From NCBI RefSeq assembly GCF_002810445.1, contig NZ_NEXS01000001.1:372001-436000 (forward strand): 64,000 bases of DNA, written 5' to 3'. Within the stretch, counting starts at the first letter, position 1, and each line of letters opens with the position of its first letter. Source of the stretch: Advenella sp. S44 (GTDB lineage Bacteria; Pseudomonadota; Gammaproteobacteria; Burkholderiales; Burkholderiaceae_B). Below are positions 9,364-17,957 of the stretch, piece after piece. The position numbers were made by a program, and so were the translations under genes. Below the pieces are notes generated by a model. It was not told the DNA's origin. It worked only from the letters and a program-made list of their open reading frames with translations, and searched no databases.

Positions 9364-10047
9364 GTGTTGATTGATAAACAAGTGCAATCGGTTCATGCAG
9401 CCGTAAGTGACATTGAGGACGGGGCAGTCATATTGGTTGGCGGATTCGGCACTTCCGGCCGTCCTGCCGATTTGATGGAAGCATTATTAGACTTGGGTGT
9501 ACGTGATCTGACCGTTGTTGCCAACAACGCGACTGTAGGAGACGACATTGTCTCGGAGCTCATGGCGGCACACCGAATACGCAAAGTGGTTTGCTCATTT
9601 CCACGAGGTCTTAAAGGGAAGACCATCTTCGACGAGCTGTATGGATCCGGAAAAATTGAATTGGAACTGGTTCCGCAAGGAACTCTAGCAGAGAGAATAA
9701 GAGCTGGCGCTGCAGGTATTGGAGGTTTTTACACTAAAACCGGCGCGGGAACCCGTTTGGCAGAGGGTAAAGAGACGCGTGACATTGAAGGCGAGCTTTA
9801 CGTACTGGAAAAACCAATCAAAGGTGATGTGGCATTAATAAAAGGTGCAAAAGGGGATCGTTGGGGGAATCTTGTATATCACCGAGGCGCACGTATTAAT
9901 AACCCGGTCATGGCAGGCGCTGCCAGGCTGGTGATTGCTCAAGTGAAGGAAATAGTCCCCCTGGGAGCATTTGATCCGGAGCACGTTATTACACCCGGGG
10001 TTTTTGTCGATCGAATTGTGGAGGTACGTCATGAACGTCAAGCTTAG
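9364..10047 (+). CDS. 3-oxoacid CoA-transferase subunit A (PcaI-like)
   Basis: A 227-residue alpha subunit of a class I CoA-transferase. The signature VGGFGTSGRPADL is at about 21-33, with VVCSFPRG, VPQGTLAERIR and LAEGKETRDIEGELYVLE later, closely following the 3-oxoadipate CoA-transferase subunit PcaI. The start is GTG with AAGGAG upstream. It overlaps subunit B by 17 bases. The enzyme would move CoA from succinyl-CoA or acetyl-CoA onto a 3-oxo acid. Assignment to 3-oxoadipate itself is not certain. Confidence 0.88.
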   Translation: MLIDKQVQSVHAAVSDIEDGAVILVGGFGTSGRPADLMEALLDLGVRDLTVVANNATVGDDIVSELMAAHRIRKVVCSFPRGLKGKTIFDELYGSGKIELELVPQGTLAERIRAGAAGIGGFYTKTGAGTRLAEGKETRDIEGELYVLEKPIKGDVALIKGAKGDRWGNLVYHRGARINNPVMAGAARLVIAQVKEIVPLGAFDPEHVITPGVFVDRIVEVRHERQA

Positions 10048-10708
10048 CCGGCAAGAGATGGCACGCGTCGTTGCTCAGGACATTCCCAACGGTAGCTGCG
10101 TCAATCTGGGTATAGGGCTTCCCACGACCATAGCAGATTATGTTCCATCTGATAAGGAACTGATGCTTCAAAGCGAACAGGGCCTTTTGGGGCTGGGGCC
10201 CGCTCCGGAAAACGGGCATGACGATCCAGATGTTGTGAACGCCGGGAAATCCCCAGTAACGCTGGTGCCGGGGGCTTCGGTTTTCAGCCACAGTGACTCT
10301 TTTTTGATGATTCGTGGTGGGCATATCGACATTGCCTGTTTGGGCGCCTTTCAGGTCGCTGAAAATGGTGATCTTGCGAACTGGACAGTTGATGCGCCGG
10401 GGCAAATCCCGGGCGTTGGGGGAGCCATGGACTTGGCTTCCGGAGCAAGTCATGTGTGGGTGCTCATGGAACACACAACGAAAGAGGGACACCCCCGAAT
10501 CCTTCAATCTTGTACTTACCCCTTGACTGCTCCCGCGTGTGTTGACCGGATTTACACAGATATAGCCGTTTTGGATGTGACCGATTCCGGTTTGGTGGTC
10601 GCACGTCTCGCCGAAGGCTGGACGATTGAAAGCTTGCAATCGTTTACTGGAGCGAAGCTAATGGCGGCAAAAAATATCGCTATATACAGCCCCGATAATT
10701 ACGTATAG
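10031..10708 (+). CDS. 3-oxoacid CoA-transferase subunit B (PcaJ-like)
   Basis: A 225-residue beta subunit. The catalytic Glu is in QSEQGLLGLGP at residue 49 (SENG in most relatives; here Asn is Gln). MIRGGHIDIACLGA, VGGAMDLASGA and LMEHTTKEG are family signatures. The start at 10031 is chosen because GAGGT lies seven bases before it and it matches the family N-terminus; the frame runs further upstream inside subunit A. Presence of the catalytic Glu argues for true CoA transfer rather than the ring-opening hydrolase activity of the related IpdAB. Confidence 0.88.
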   Translation: MNVKLSRQEMARVVAQDIPNGSCVNLGIGLPTTIADYVPSDKELMLQSEQGLLGLGPAPENGHDDPDVVNAGKSPVTLVPGASVFSHSDSFLMIRGGHIDIACLGAFQVAENGDLANWTVDAPGQIPGVGGAMDLASGASHVWVLMEHTTKEGHPRILQSCTYPLTAPACVDRIYTDIAVLDVTDSGLVVARLAEGWTIESLQSFTGAKLMAAKNIAIYSPDNYV

Positions 10709-10717
10709 GAAAAACAG

Positions 10718-11689
10718 ATGCAGACAGCGCTTACACAAATTCTGCAAATTAAGTACCCGATTGTCCAGGGTGGCATGCAGTGGGTTTCCCGGGCAGAATT
10801 GGTTGCTGCGGTATCGAACGCTGGTGGCCTGGGCATTCTGACAGCACTGACTCAGCCAAGCCCGGAGGCTCTGCGCCGTGAAATTAAAAAGGTTAGAGAG
10901 TTAACTGACAAGCCTTTCGGCGTCAACCTTACCTTTTTGCCGACTTTAAAGCCCATACCCTATTCTGAGTATTTGGATTCTATTATTGAATCAAATGTCA
11001 GGATCGTGGAGACTGCCGGTAATAACCCGGTGGACTATATGGCAGCAATGAAGGCCGCTGATATCCGTGTTATCCATAAGTGCACGTCACCACGGCACGC
11101 GCTGAAAGCGCAGGAAATCGGCGTCGACATCGTTTCAATTGACGGGTTTGAATGTGCTGGACACGTTGGCGAGAGCGATATTCCCGGACTGGTGTTGATC
11201 CCTGCTACGGTAGAAAAGGTCACGATCCCCGTCATTGCGTCCGGAGGTTTCTGCGATGCGCGAGGCCTGGTTGCAGCACTGGCCCTGGGGGCATCTGGAA
11301 TCAATATGGGTACGCGCTTTATGTGCACCAAGGAAGCACCCGTACATGCGTATATCAAACACGCCATTCAAAAAAGTAGCGAAAACGATACTCAGCTCAT
11401 TTTACGCAGTCTGCGTAACACAAGTAGAGTCTGGAGAAATACAGTTTCAAAGGAAGTGGCAGAACTCGAGCGCGAAGGCGCCGGTATAGACAAAATTGGT
11501 CCATTGGTAACAGGAGCAAAAGGCAAAGGAGTCTATGAGACAGGAGATGTCGAAAGCGGAATATGGACTGTCGGGCTGGTGCAAGGCCTGATTAAAGATA
11601 TTCCATCCTGCGCAGATCTTATTTCCGGAATAATGGAAGATGCGCAAACAATGATATCAATACGCTTGCCTCAGTTGCTTAAATATTAA
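10718..11689 (+). CDS. Nitronate monooxygenase-like FMN enzyme
   Basis: A 323-residue TIM-barrel flavoprotein of the 2-nitropropane dioxygenase/nitronate monooxygenase family. The N-terminal YPIVQGGMQWVS segment, the ECAGHVG motif carrying the family's active-site His, and the FMN phosphate-binding segments IASGGFCDARGL and GASGINMGTRF are all present. Members include nitronate monooxygenases, NADH:quinone reductases and IpdC, an acyl-CoA reductase of steroid ring degradation. Located in a CoA-ester operon, a reductase role on an unsaturated acyl-CoA is as likely as nitronate oxidation. Confidence 0.82.
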   Translation: MQTALTQILQIKYPIVQGGMQWVSRAELVAAVSNAGGLGILTALTQPSPEALRREIKKVRELTDKPFGVNLTFLPTLKPIPYSEYLDSIIESNVRIVETAGNNPVDYMAAMKAADIRVIHKCTSPRHALKAQEIGVDIVSIDGFECAGHVGESDIPGLVLIPATVEKVTIPVIASGGFCDARGLVAALALGASGINMGTRFMCTKEAPVHAYIKHAIQKSSENDTQLILRSLRNTSRVWRNTVSKEVAELEREGAGIDKIGPLVTGAKGKGVYETGDVESGIWTVGLVQGLIKDIPSCADLISGIMEDAQTMISIRLPQLLKY

Positions 11690-11730
11690 TTTTCAGAGTC
11701 TCGTCGGCACTCTGATCTTCAAACTGGGAT

Positions 11731-12201
11731 ATGGAAATGATAAATGTTGAAACGCCTTACGATTTGGAAACACATATAGGAAAGGAGCTTGGCACAACGG
11801 AATGGAAAGAAATTACGCAGGAAATGATAGACGATTTTGCTCGTATCTCGGGTGATGACAATTGGATTCATGTCGATGTCGACAGGGCTCGAAATGAGCT
11901 CCCCGGTGGAAAAACGATTGCACATGGCATGTTGACGTTATCTCTGATGTCAGGCATGGGCAGCAAAATCGTGAACATTAGGAAAAGAGGACGCGGAATT
12001 AATTACGGATCTAACAAAGTTAGATTTACCTCGCCGGTACCAGTGGGTTCGTCAATTCAATTAAAACGCAGTCTCGAGAAATTTGAGCGTATCGACGGCG
12101 GAGTCCGATTGACTTATTCGAATGTAATGTTCAGGAAAGGTCAGGAACGTCCCGTCATGATAGCGGAGTCACTCAACTTAATATACGAGGAAGGACAGTA
12201 A
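11731..12201 (+). CDS. MaoC-family (R)-specific enoyl-CoA hydratase
   Basis: A 156-residue single hot-dog domain. The catalytic hydratase motif FARISGDDNWIHVD carries the Asp/His pair at about residues 34-47, followed by IAHGMLTLSLMSG, the usual second family signature. Length is typical of PhaJ/MaoC. The ATG at 11731 has a poor ribosome site, and the ATG six bases later is an alternative. Its stop overlaps the next gene's ATG, so the hydratase, DUF35 and thiolase-like proteins are likely co-translated and may form a complex. Confidence 0.85.
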   Translation: MEMINVETPYDLETHIGKELGTTEWKEITQEMIDDFARISGDDNWIHVDVDRARNELPGGKTIAHGMLTLSLMSGMGSKIVNIRKRGRGINYGSNKVRFTSPVPVGSSIQLKRSLEKFERIDGGVRLTYSNVMFRKGQERPVMIAESLNLIYEEGQ

Positions 12202-12599
12202 TGACGGATGTCAACAATGGAGAAACTATTTCTCCTCGCCGCATTTATGTCGATCATCTGCGCGATGGAAAGCTGGCTTATCAATTCAGTACAGTCGCAC
12301 AGCGTGCGGTGTTTTATCCGCGAGTTCGATGTCCGTTCACCGGCGATGATTGCTTGGAATGGCGTATCAGCATGGGATTGGGCACCATTTATAGCATTTC
12401 TGTTGTCTATCCTCGAAAAGAGGCGGCCTATAACGTAGCGCTTATCGACATTGACGAAGGATTTAGAATGATGAGTAAAGTAATGACGAATGAACCCGAA
12501 TCTGTCAGGATTGGGCAGCGTGTCGCACTTCGGGTCGTCTCAGAAGCCGGTCTTGAAGATCCTATTCCCGTTTTCGACATAGTGGATGAACAGTCATGA
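12201..12599 (+). CDS. DUF35 OB-fold acyl-CoA-associated protein
   Basis: A 132-residue protein matching the DUF35 OB-fold family that partners thiolases and thiolase-like aldolases (ChsH2 C-terminal domain, BbsA). The RRIYVDHLRDGKLAYQ start and the GTIYSISVVYP and IGQRVALRV strands fit. The usual rubredoxin-like zinc ribbon (two CxxC pairs) is degenerate; only CPFTGDDC remains. It overlaps both neighbours by one to four bases. The function as a partner subunit is inferred from gene order. Confidence 0.75.
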   Translation: MTDVNNGETISPRRIYVDHLRDGKLAYQFSTVAQRAVFYPRVRCPFTGDDCLEWRISMGLGTIYSISVVYPRKEAAYNVALIDIDEGFRMMSKVMTNEPESVRIGQRVALRVVSEAGLEDPIPVFDIVDEQS

Positions 12600-13753
12600 A
12601 CAATGAGTTTCGTCATGGTCGTGCTGCACTAGTCGGGGTTGCAGAGTCTGATTTGGGACAGGTTGGTGAAGGGTTCTCCGCCATGGATCTCATGGCGCAA
12701 GGTGTGTACAGGGCGCTTGAGGATTGTGGAATTTCCATTAAGGACGTTGACGGGCTGTTTTGTGCCACGTCCCAGAGCCGCCTGGCCGGACTGGCACTGG
12801 CAGAGTATTTAAATTTACCGCAAGCTTACTTGGATTCGTCGTCAACGGGGGGCTCATCTTTTATGGGTCATCTGGTTCGGGCAGAAGCGGCGATTGCAGC
12901 TGGCCTTTGTAACGTTGCGGTCGTCGCTTATGGAAGTACTCAAAGATCGCAGGGCCGCAACAATACAAGCAAGCCCGAGTGGAATCCGTATGAGACACCT
13001 TTCAAGCCTTTCTTGCCTCCCACTGCTTATGCTTTGGCTGCTGCACGACATATGCATCAATTTGGTACAACACGCGAGCAGTTGGCTGAAGTCGCTGTAG
13101 CAGCCCGAAAATGGGCGCAGTTGAATCCAAAAGCGGCCCAACGGGAAGATCTATCCATTTCTGATGTGCTGCAATCAAAAATGATTAGCTACCCTTTGAC
13201 TATCAGAGACTGCTGTCTGGTTTCGGATGGAGGCGGCGCGTTGGTGTTAACGACACCGTCTCGTGCTCGTCATTGTAAGAAACCCGCTGTCTATTTACTT
13301 GGATCAGGGCATTGCACAACACATCATACAATTTCCAGCATGCCAGATCTGGTTACAACGGGAGCGCAAATATCGGGGGCCAAAGCGTTCTCCCAATCTG
13401 GCCTCACCACATCGGAAGTCGATGTCGTAGGCGTATACGATGCATTTACGATAAACACGATACTTTTTCTTGAGGATTTAGGCTTCTGTAAAAAAGGAGA
13501 AGGAGGCGATTTCGTGAGCAATGGAAATATTGCGCCTGGTGGAACGCTTCCTGTCAACACTAATGGTGGCGGGCTGTCCTATTGTCATCCCGGTATGTAT
13601 GGCATATTTCTTCTGATCGAAGCAGTACGCCAATTGCGAGGGGAGTGTGAGCAAAGGCAGATTAATCATGCTAACGTCGCCTTGGTGCACGGTAACGGCG
13701 GCGTGCTGTCTTCTCAACATACCGTTCTTCTCGGGGGAAGTGCCACCTTGTAG
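12596..13753 (+). CDS. Thiolase-like protein without catalytic Cys (SCP-x/Ltp2 type)
   Basis: A 385-residue thiolase-fold protein. The stretch aligned with the nucleophilic-Cys loop reads SSTGGSS, so Ser replaces Cys, and the C-terminal second-Cys region reads VHGNGGVLSS. The NTNGGGLSYCHPGM segment keeps the HP motif. This pattern is shared with SCP-x-like proteins encoded beside DUF35 genes, of which Ltp2 is a retro-aldolase. Together with the upstream MaoC and DUF35 genes, an aldol cleavage of a hydrated acyl-CoA is the favoured inference, not ordinary thiolysis. Confidence 0.75.
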   Translation: MNNEFRHGRAALVGVAESDLGQVGEGFSAMDLMAQGVYRALEDCGISIKDVDGLFCATSQSRLAGLALAEYLNLPQAYLDSSSTGGSSFMGHLVRAEAAIAAGLCNVAVVAYGSTQRSQGRNNTSKPEWNPYETPFKPFLPPTAYALAAARHMHQFGTTREQLAEVAVAARKWAQLNPKAAQREDLSISDVLQSKMISYPLTIRDCCLVSDGGGALVLTTPSRARHCKKPAVYLLGSGHCTTHHTISSMPDLVTTGAQISGAKAFSQSGLTTSEVDVVGVYDAFTINTILFLEDLGFCKKGEGGDFVSNGNIAPGGTLPVNTNGGGLSYCHPGMYGIFLLIEAVRQLRGECEQRQINHANVALVHGNGGVLSSQHTVLLGGSATL

Positions 13754-13822
13754 GCAGGAGATGAATGAGTATGTAAACATTACGACTTCCCATTCCATGC
13801 TCATTGCTGCGCCTTGTGCTGA

Positions 13823-14296
13823 TCACAGCTGGCCGCTCGCGACCAGTTCGCGGGTCCGACTCAGGGTCGTCAGCAAGGCTTTCCTGTAGCCGTTGTCGCC
13901 GTTCATCCACGCCTGCTCTGCTTGCTCTTCGGGGCCGTTGGCCTCTTTGCTCCGCAAGCCGAGATAACAGTAGAAGCGAAGGTGGAGCGAGCCGTCTGGA
14001 GCTTCGAATAACTCGTTGATGATCGCGCCCTCGCGCGGGCCAGTGGCCTGAAAGAACGTAACCTTGCTCTGCGGCTCCAACGTGATGATCTCGCGCAGGT
14101 CATCGCCGGCGATCGTGGCCTGACGCACGATGTGAGTTGCGCCCTCCTCTATGATGTCGCAACGTGTGCACAGGCCAGGCGGGAGAAACAGGCGAGCGTC
14201 GCGGGCTTTGAGGACGAGGCCATCCCAGACCTGGGCGCGGGTTAGCGCTGCCACACCGTCGGGATTCACAGGGACGGCGGCGGTAGAATAGATCAT
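13823..14296 (-). CDS. DUF1857 (AtaL-like SRPBCC) protein
   Basis: A 157-residue protein with the AtaL-like START/SRPBCC signature: an N-terminal ALTRAQVWDGLVLKARDARLF segment and a central VTFFQATGPREGAIINE strand pair. The family has no established reaction; such folds bind small hydrophobic ligands. AGGAG precedes the ATG. It is divergent from a LysR gene, which probably regulates it. The high-GC neighbourhood differs from the operon to the left. Confidence 0.75.
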   Translation of the reverse strand: MIYSTAAVPVNPDGVAALTRAQVWDGLVLKARDARLFLPPGLCTRCDIIEEGATHIVRQATIAGDDLREIITLEPQSKVTFFQATGPREGAIINELFEAPDGSLHLRFYCYLGLRSKEANGPEEQAEQAWMNGDNGYRKALLTTLSRTRELVASGQL

Positions 14297-14487
14297 GAGG
14301 ATAACTCCTTAATTTAGGCTACTTCGTTTGCAATATTTGGTTCGCGCGTATCGAGGTAAGCACTAATGGCACGTTGTGCATCAACAACCCCGCTATGCTT
14401 TGGTTGCGTACGACTAAATAATAAAGGGTTTCACATTCAAAACAAAGCCCCTAAAATAGAGACTCTGCGTATCAAAAATGAGACATC

Positions 14488-15369
14488 ATGGATTTTAACG
14501 CCCTAAAAGATTTTCAGCTGGTAGCCGCCCACGGAGGCTTTGGAAAAGCCAGTCGCGCCAGCGGCAGATCCAAAGCAACATTGTCGCGTCGTGTCGCCGA
14601 TCTGGAAGAAGCACTGGGCGTTCGGCTCATCGAGCGAGGCACTCATAGCCTGAAGTTGACCGAAGCCGGCCAATTGTTGCGGGCTAGGACAGAGGGGCCG
14701 ATGCACGAGGTCTCCGAAGCAGTAGCCGCAGCACGAGATGGTCTTGCGAAACCGCAGGGCCATCTCCGTATCGCGGCACCGCTCCTGTTTTCACAGTTAG
14801 CACTGGGACGACTTGCCGCTCAGTTTTTAGCAATCTATCCTGAAGTGCAGATCGAAGTCGTGGCAGAGGATCGCCTGGTCGACCTCGTTGACGAATACTT
14901 CGATGTCGCCATTCGCATCAATCCAAGCCACGACAGCGCATTGGTCGGCAGATGCTTTGCCAAAGACCAACTGGTCCTTGCGGCCGCACCATCCATTGAA
15001 ATGCCAAAGGGGTCCGGTAAGAAGCCTTTTCCTGTCCCGGCGGTCGTCATGCCAACCTTTCGCGACGGAGATCTTTGGTACACCGGCAATGGTCAATGCA
15101 TCATAAAACCACAACCTGTTCTACGCCTGTCATCGCTTCTGATGGTCCGCGACGCCATTGCAGCCGGTGTAGGGGCAGCAATGCTGCCTCGGTCTATCAT
15201 TGGGGGTCAGCTGGCAAAAGGCGAGCTGGTGATTTGGGACACCGCTGGCGACGAAGTTGAGCTTTGGGTGCTAAACACATCTCGCCGTTTGCAAAGCCCC
15301 AAAGTTCGAGCCTTTGTGCAGTTTATTTGTCAGCAGTTCCCAAGTGGTTCATTCGTCGTTCAGAATTAG
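14488..15369 (+). CDS. LysR-family transcriptional regulator
   Basis: A 293-residue LysR protein. The winged helix at residues 1-60 has the usual ALKDFQLVAAHGGFGKASRA and LSRRVADLEEALGVRL segments. A periplasmic-binding-like effector domain follows from about 90. It diverges from the DUF1857 gene over a 190-bp gap and most likely controls it. It resembles the DNA-binding subgroup of AaeR/DmlR-like regulators; the ligand is unknown. Confidence 0.85.
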   Translation: MDFNALKDFQLVAAHGGFGKASRASGRSKATLSRRVADLEEALGVRLIERGTHSLKLTEAGQLLRARTEGPMHEVSEAVAAARDGLAKPQGHLRIAAPLLFSQLALGRLAAQFLAIYPEVQIEVVAEDRLVDLVDEYFDVAIRINPSHDSALVGRCFAKDQLVLAAAPSIEMPKGSGKKPFPVPAVVMPTFRDGDLWYTGNGQCIIKPQPVLRLSSLLMVRDAIAAGVGAAMLPRSIIGGQLAKGELVIWDTAGDEVELWVLNTSRRLQSPKVRAFVQFICQQFPSGSFVVQN

Positions 15370-15480
15370 CCCCTTAAGATGCATACCATTCGATAATGAA
15401 AACCAGCTTCGGTACCGGCCTCTCGGAATCGCTTGCACCGCTTAGCAACGCAGGCTGACGCCCTCTTCACAACGCGTGTC

Positions 15481-15495
15481 GGCCGGATTCCGGCC
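15481..15495. terminator. Short GC hairpin between convergent regulators
   Basis: GGCCGG-ATT-CCGGCC lies between the convergent LysR and TetR genes. The stem is only 6 bp and no T-run follows, so termination is a weak inference. Confidence 0.3.
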
Positions 15496-15554
15496 TCAGG
15501 CAGTCTGGACCTTTTACGAGAATAACCTTTGCCAATCATTGGGCAATACCTGCA

Positions 15555-16166
15555 TCAGGCGCCCGGGTTAGTGAATCGCAAAACGGAATTTTTTGCGGCT
15601 TTGGCCAGTACACGGCCAACCACTGGGTCGCGACCACTACGATGCCACAACAGCATATTTCCGTCATGGCGTGCCATATTCGTCAATACGGCCGATCGCA
15701 CATCGAAGTCGCGTGGCAATTCGCCGCTTTTCATGCCTTCTTTAAAAATCTGCTCAAGCATGTTTTGCATGACTGAATAGTACTTATTAACCTCCTCCTT
15801 AATGGCCGCACCAATATTCATCGATTGGATGCTGCTCAGAATGATAACCGCCAGATCGTCAGGGTATTCCTGCCCCCATTTGGTCTGCATGTTCACGAAC
15901 CGAACCAGTTTTTCAACGGCGGTTTCGTCCGTCACCAGCACGGTTTCGGCGGTGCGCTCAATGGAACGAGCCCGGATCACTTTGAGCAGATGCACCAGAA
16001 CGGCTTCTTTGGTCTTGAAATAATAGTAAACCGCGCCTTTGGTGAATCCTGCAGATGTGGCGACCTCTTCCAGGCTTGTATTGGAATATCCTTTATCTGA
16101 GAATAATCTAAGCGCTGCCAATTCTATTTTTTCAATACTGGCTTCGCTTGATTGACGTCGGCCCAT
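15555..16166 (-). CDS. TetR-family transcriptional regulator
   Basis: A 203-residue TetR protein. The helix-turn-helix covers about residues 10-55 with FTKGAVYYYFKTKEAVL as the recognition region. The C-terminal domain is of the fatty-acid/acyl-CoA-sensing type by context only. It is encoded just downstream of, and in the same direction as, the ligase/CoA-transferase/dehydrogenase operon, and it probably represses it. An AT-rich near-palindrome sits directly upstream of its start. Confidence 0.85.
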   Translation of the reverse strand: MGRRQSSEASIEKIELAALRLFSDKGYSNTSLEEVATSAGFTKGAVYYYFKTKEAVLVHLLKVIRARSIERTAETVLVTDETAVEKLVRFVNMQTKWGQEYPDDLAVIILSSIQSMNIGAAIKEEVNKYYSVMQNMLEQIFKEGMKSGELPRDFDVRSAVLTNMARHDGNMLLWHRSGRDPVVGRVLAKAAKNSVLRFTNPGA

Positions 16167-16181
16167 ACAAAAAACTCCCGT

Positions 16182-16201
16182 AAATAAAAATTATTTTATT
16201 T
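16182..16201. promoter_or_regulatory. AT-rich palindrome upstream of tetR
   Basis: AAATAAAA...TTTTATTT forms a near-perfect dyad about 15 bases before the TetR start codon. It may be an autoregulatory operator. AT-richness makes chance occurrence possible. Confidence 0.3.
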
Positions 16202-16268
16202 GGAACAAGCGCAGGCAGTTTATCGCCCCAAGCTTATCGCCCAAAATATTCACAGCACCGTCAGTCCA

Positions 16269-17909
16269 TTACGCGCGAAGTGCGCGCACTGATACGTTAT
16301 TCGCCTTTCGATCCCACAGGGACAAGTCAGGCAACTTTGCTCGCATGGCGCCACGCTGCAATTTTCCGGTTGCCGTGCGTGGCAGGCTTTCCCTAAAAAC
16401 AAGGTAACGTGGCACCATGTAATGAGGCAGGTGCTGAGCCAGATAACTCAGCACTGTCTCGTATTCTACCGCGTGCCCGTCACCCGGTACGATGCACAGC
16501 AGGATATCGTCGTCGCTTTCAAACCCCGAATCGACGCCGAGCGCCATGGCTTCGGCAATCGACGGGTGCTCCAAAGCGACCGCTTCAATGTCGCTAGCCG
16601 AAATGTTTTCTGCGCGCCGGCGAATTCTTTCGGATCGACGATCGCCAAAAAACACCTGACCGTCTTCATTGGTCCACCCGCAGTCTCCGGTATGAAACCA
16701 CAGGTTGCGCCAGGCTTCAACCGTCTTGTCGGGCATGCCCAGGTACCCCTGCATAATGGTCCACGGATAGCGCGGCCTGATCACAAACTCGCCCATCGTA
16801 CCGGTTGGCACAGGCACGTCGGTGGCAGGATCAACGACGGAAAATTCGAAAAATTCTGTATCTATGCGCCCGCAACTGCCAACCACAAGCGGTTTCGATA
16901 TATCGGACCAGCTGGCAATGCCGATTTCCGTCATGCCCCACACCTCCAGGCCCCGGACCCCAAAACGCGCTTCAAATTGGGTAGCAATGCGCTTGGGAAA
17001 GGGTGCCGTGCGCACCACTCTCAATGCATGGTCGCGATCGCCGCTTGCAGGCGGTTGCGCAAATACCATTTCCAGCATGGGGCCATGCGCAGCGGTGGCC
17101 GTCGCACCCGTTTCGCGAATCCGGCTCAGCCAGCATTCAGGACGGAATGAGGTATCCATGACAACCGTTCCGCCCACCGAAAAGGTGGCCAATACGGACA
17201 TGAATTTACCCGCCATGTGATACATGGGATAAAAACTGTAAAAAATGTCGTCCTGGGTCAGGCCGGTTTTCTGGGCCGAGCGCTGGGCCAGCAGACTCAC
17301 CTGCGCATGCGGCATCTGCACCCCTTTGGCGCTACCGGTCGTGCCTGATGTAAAAATAACAGATGCAATATCAGCGGGTCCAACGGGCACTTTAGGACAA
17401 GCAGCATCGACGGGCAGTTCGTCAGATACCACCACCTTAATGCCGGCGTCAACGAGTAGCGCTACCGCAGGTGATGAACCACGCGCATCCGCATCGGCGT
17501 CCAGCACCAGTATTGTCTGCAGCTGTCCAAGTTTCTGGGCGCTGCCCGCGATCACATCCAGATGATGAGAAAAAGTCACCAACAGCTTTGCCTCGCTCAC
17601 GGTCACGGCATGCTCCAGCGTTTGGCCGCGATACCCCGTGTTGATGCCAACATCTATGGCATTGATAAAATTGACGGCTAGCCAGGTGTGGATGACTTGC
17701 GGACTATTCTCCAGCATAATCAGAACACGGCTTTGACTTTGCACGCCCAACGCGTCAAGCTGCCCCGCCATCCGGCGTACATTGGCGTGCAGCTGCGCAT
17801 ACGTTTGCGTAGACGAACCGTACATGGCCAGACAGGGTCGTTGAGCAAACTGATCACAAACATGATTTATTAGATCCGGCACGGTCGCGTGAGGGATACT
17901 CGGAAACAT
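16269..17909 (-). CDS. AMP-dependent acyl-CoA ligase
   Basis: An ANL-superfamily acid:CoA ligase of 546 residues. The P-loop motif IFTSGTTGSAKGV, the A5 region VWGMTEIG, the A8 hinge WFHTGDCGW and the catalytic lysine in PRTATGKLQRG are all intact. The start is placed at 17909, where AGGAG lies nine bases upstream, instead of the frame's first possible start. It would activate the pathway's free acid with ATP and CoA. It is co-directional with the CaiB, dehydrogenase, racemase and hydrolase genes upstream. Confidence 0.87.
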   Translation of the reverse strand: MFPSIPHATVPDLINHVCDQFAQRPCLAMYGSSTQTYAQLHANVRRMAGQLDALGVQSQSRVLIMLENSPQVIHTWLAVNFINAIDVGINTGYRGQTLEHAVTVSEAKLLVTFSHHLDVIAGSAQKLGQLQTILVLDADADARGSSPAVALLVDAGIKVVVSDELPVDAACPKVPVGPADIASVIFTSGTTGSAKGVQMPHAQVSLLAQRSAQKTGLTQDDIFYSFYPMYHMAGKFMSVLATFSVGGTVVMDTSFRPECWLSRIRETGATATAAHGPMLEMVFAQPPASGDRDHALRVVRTAPFPKRIATQFEARFGVRGLEVWGMTEIGIASWSDISKPLVVGSCGRIDTEFFEFSVVDPATDVPVPTGTMGEFVIRPRYPWTIMQGYLGMPDKTVEAWRNLWFHTGDCGWTNEDGQVFFGDRRSERIRRRAENISASDIEAVALEHPSIAEAMALGVDSGFESDDDILLCIVPGDGHAVEYETVLSYLAQHLPHYMVPRYLVFRESLPRTATGKLQRGAMRAKLPDLSLWDRKANNVSVRALRA

Positions 17910-17957
17910 GAAGGCGCACTCCTGTTCTTTCAGCAATGAATTTTTAATGTGCTCAGT

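Noticed and set aside
9364-10708. IpdA/IpdB steroid ring-opening hydrolase
   Set aside because: The beta subunit keeps the catalytic Glu (QSEQG) and both subunits follow PcaI/PcaJ signatures more closely.
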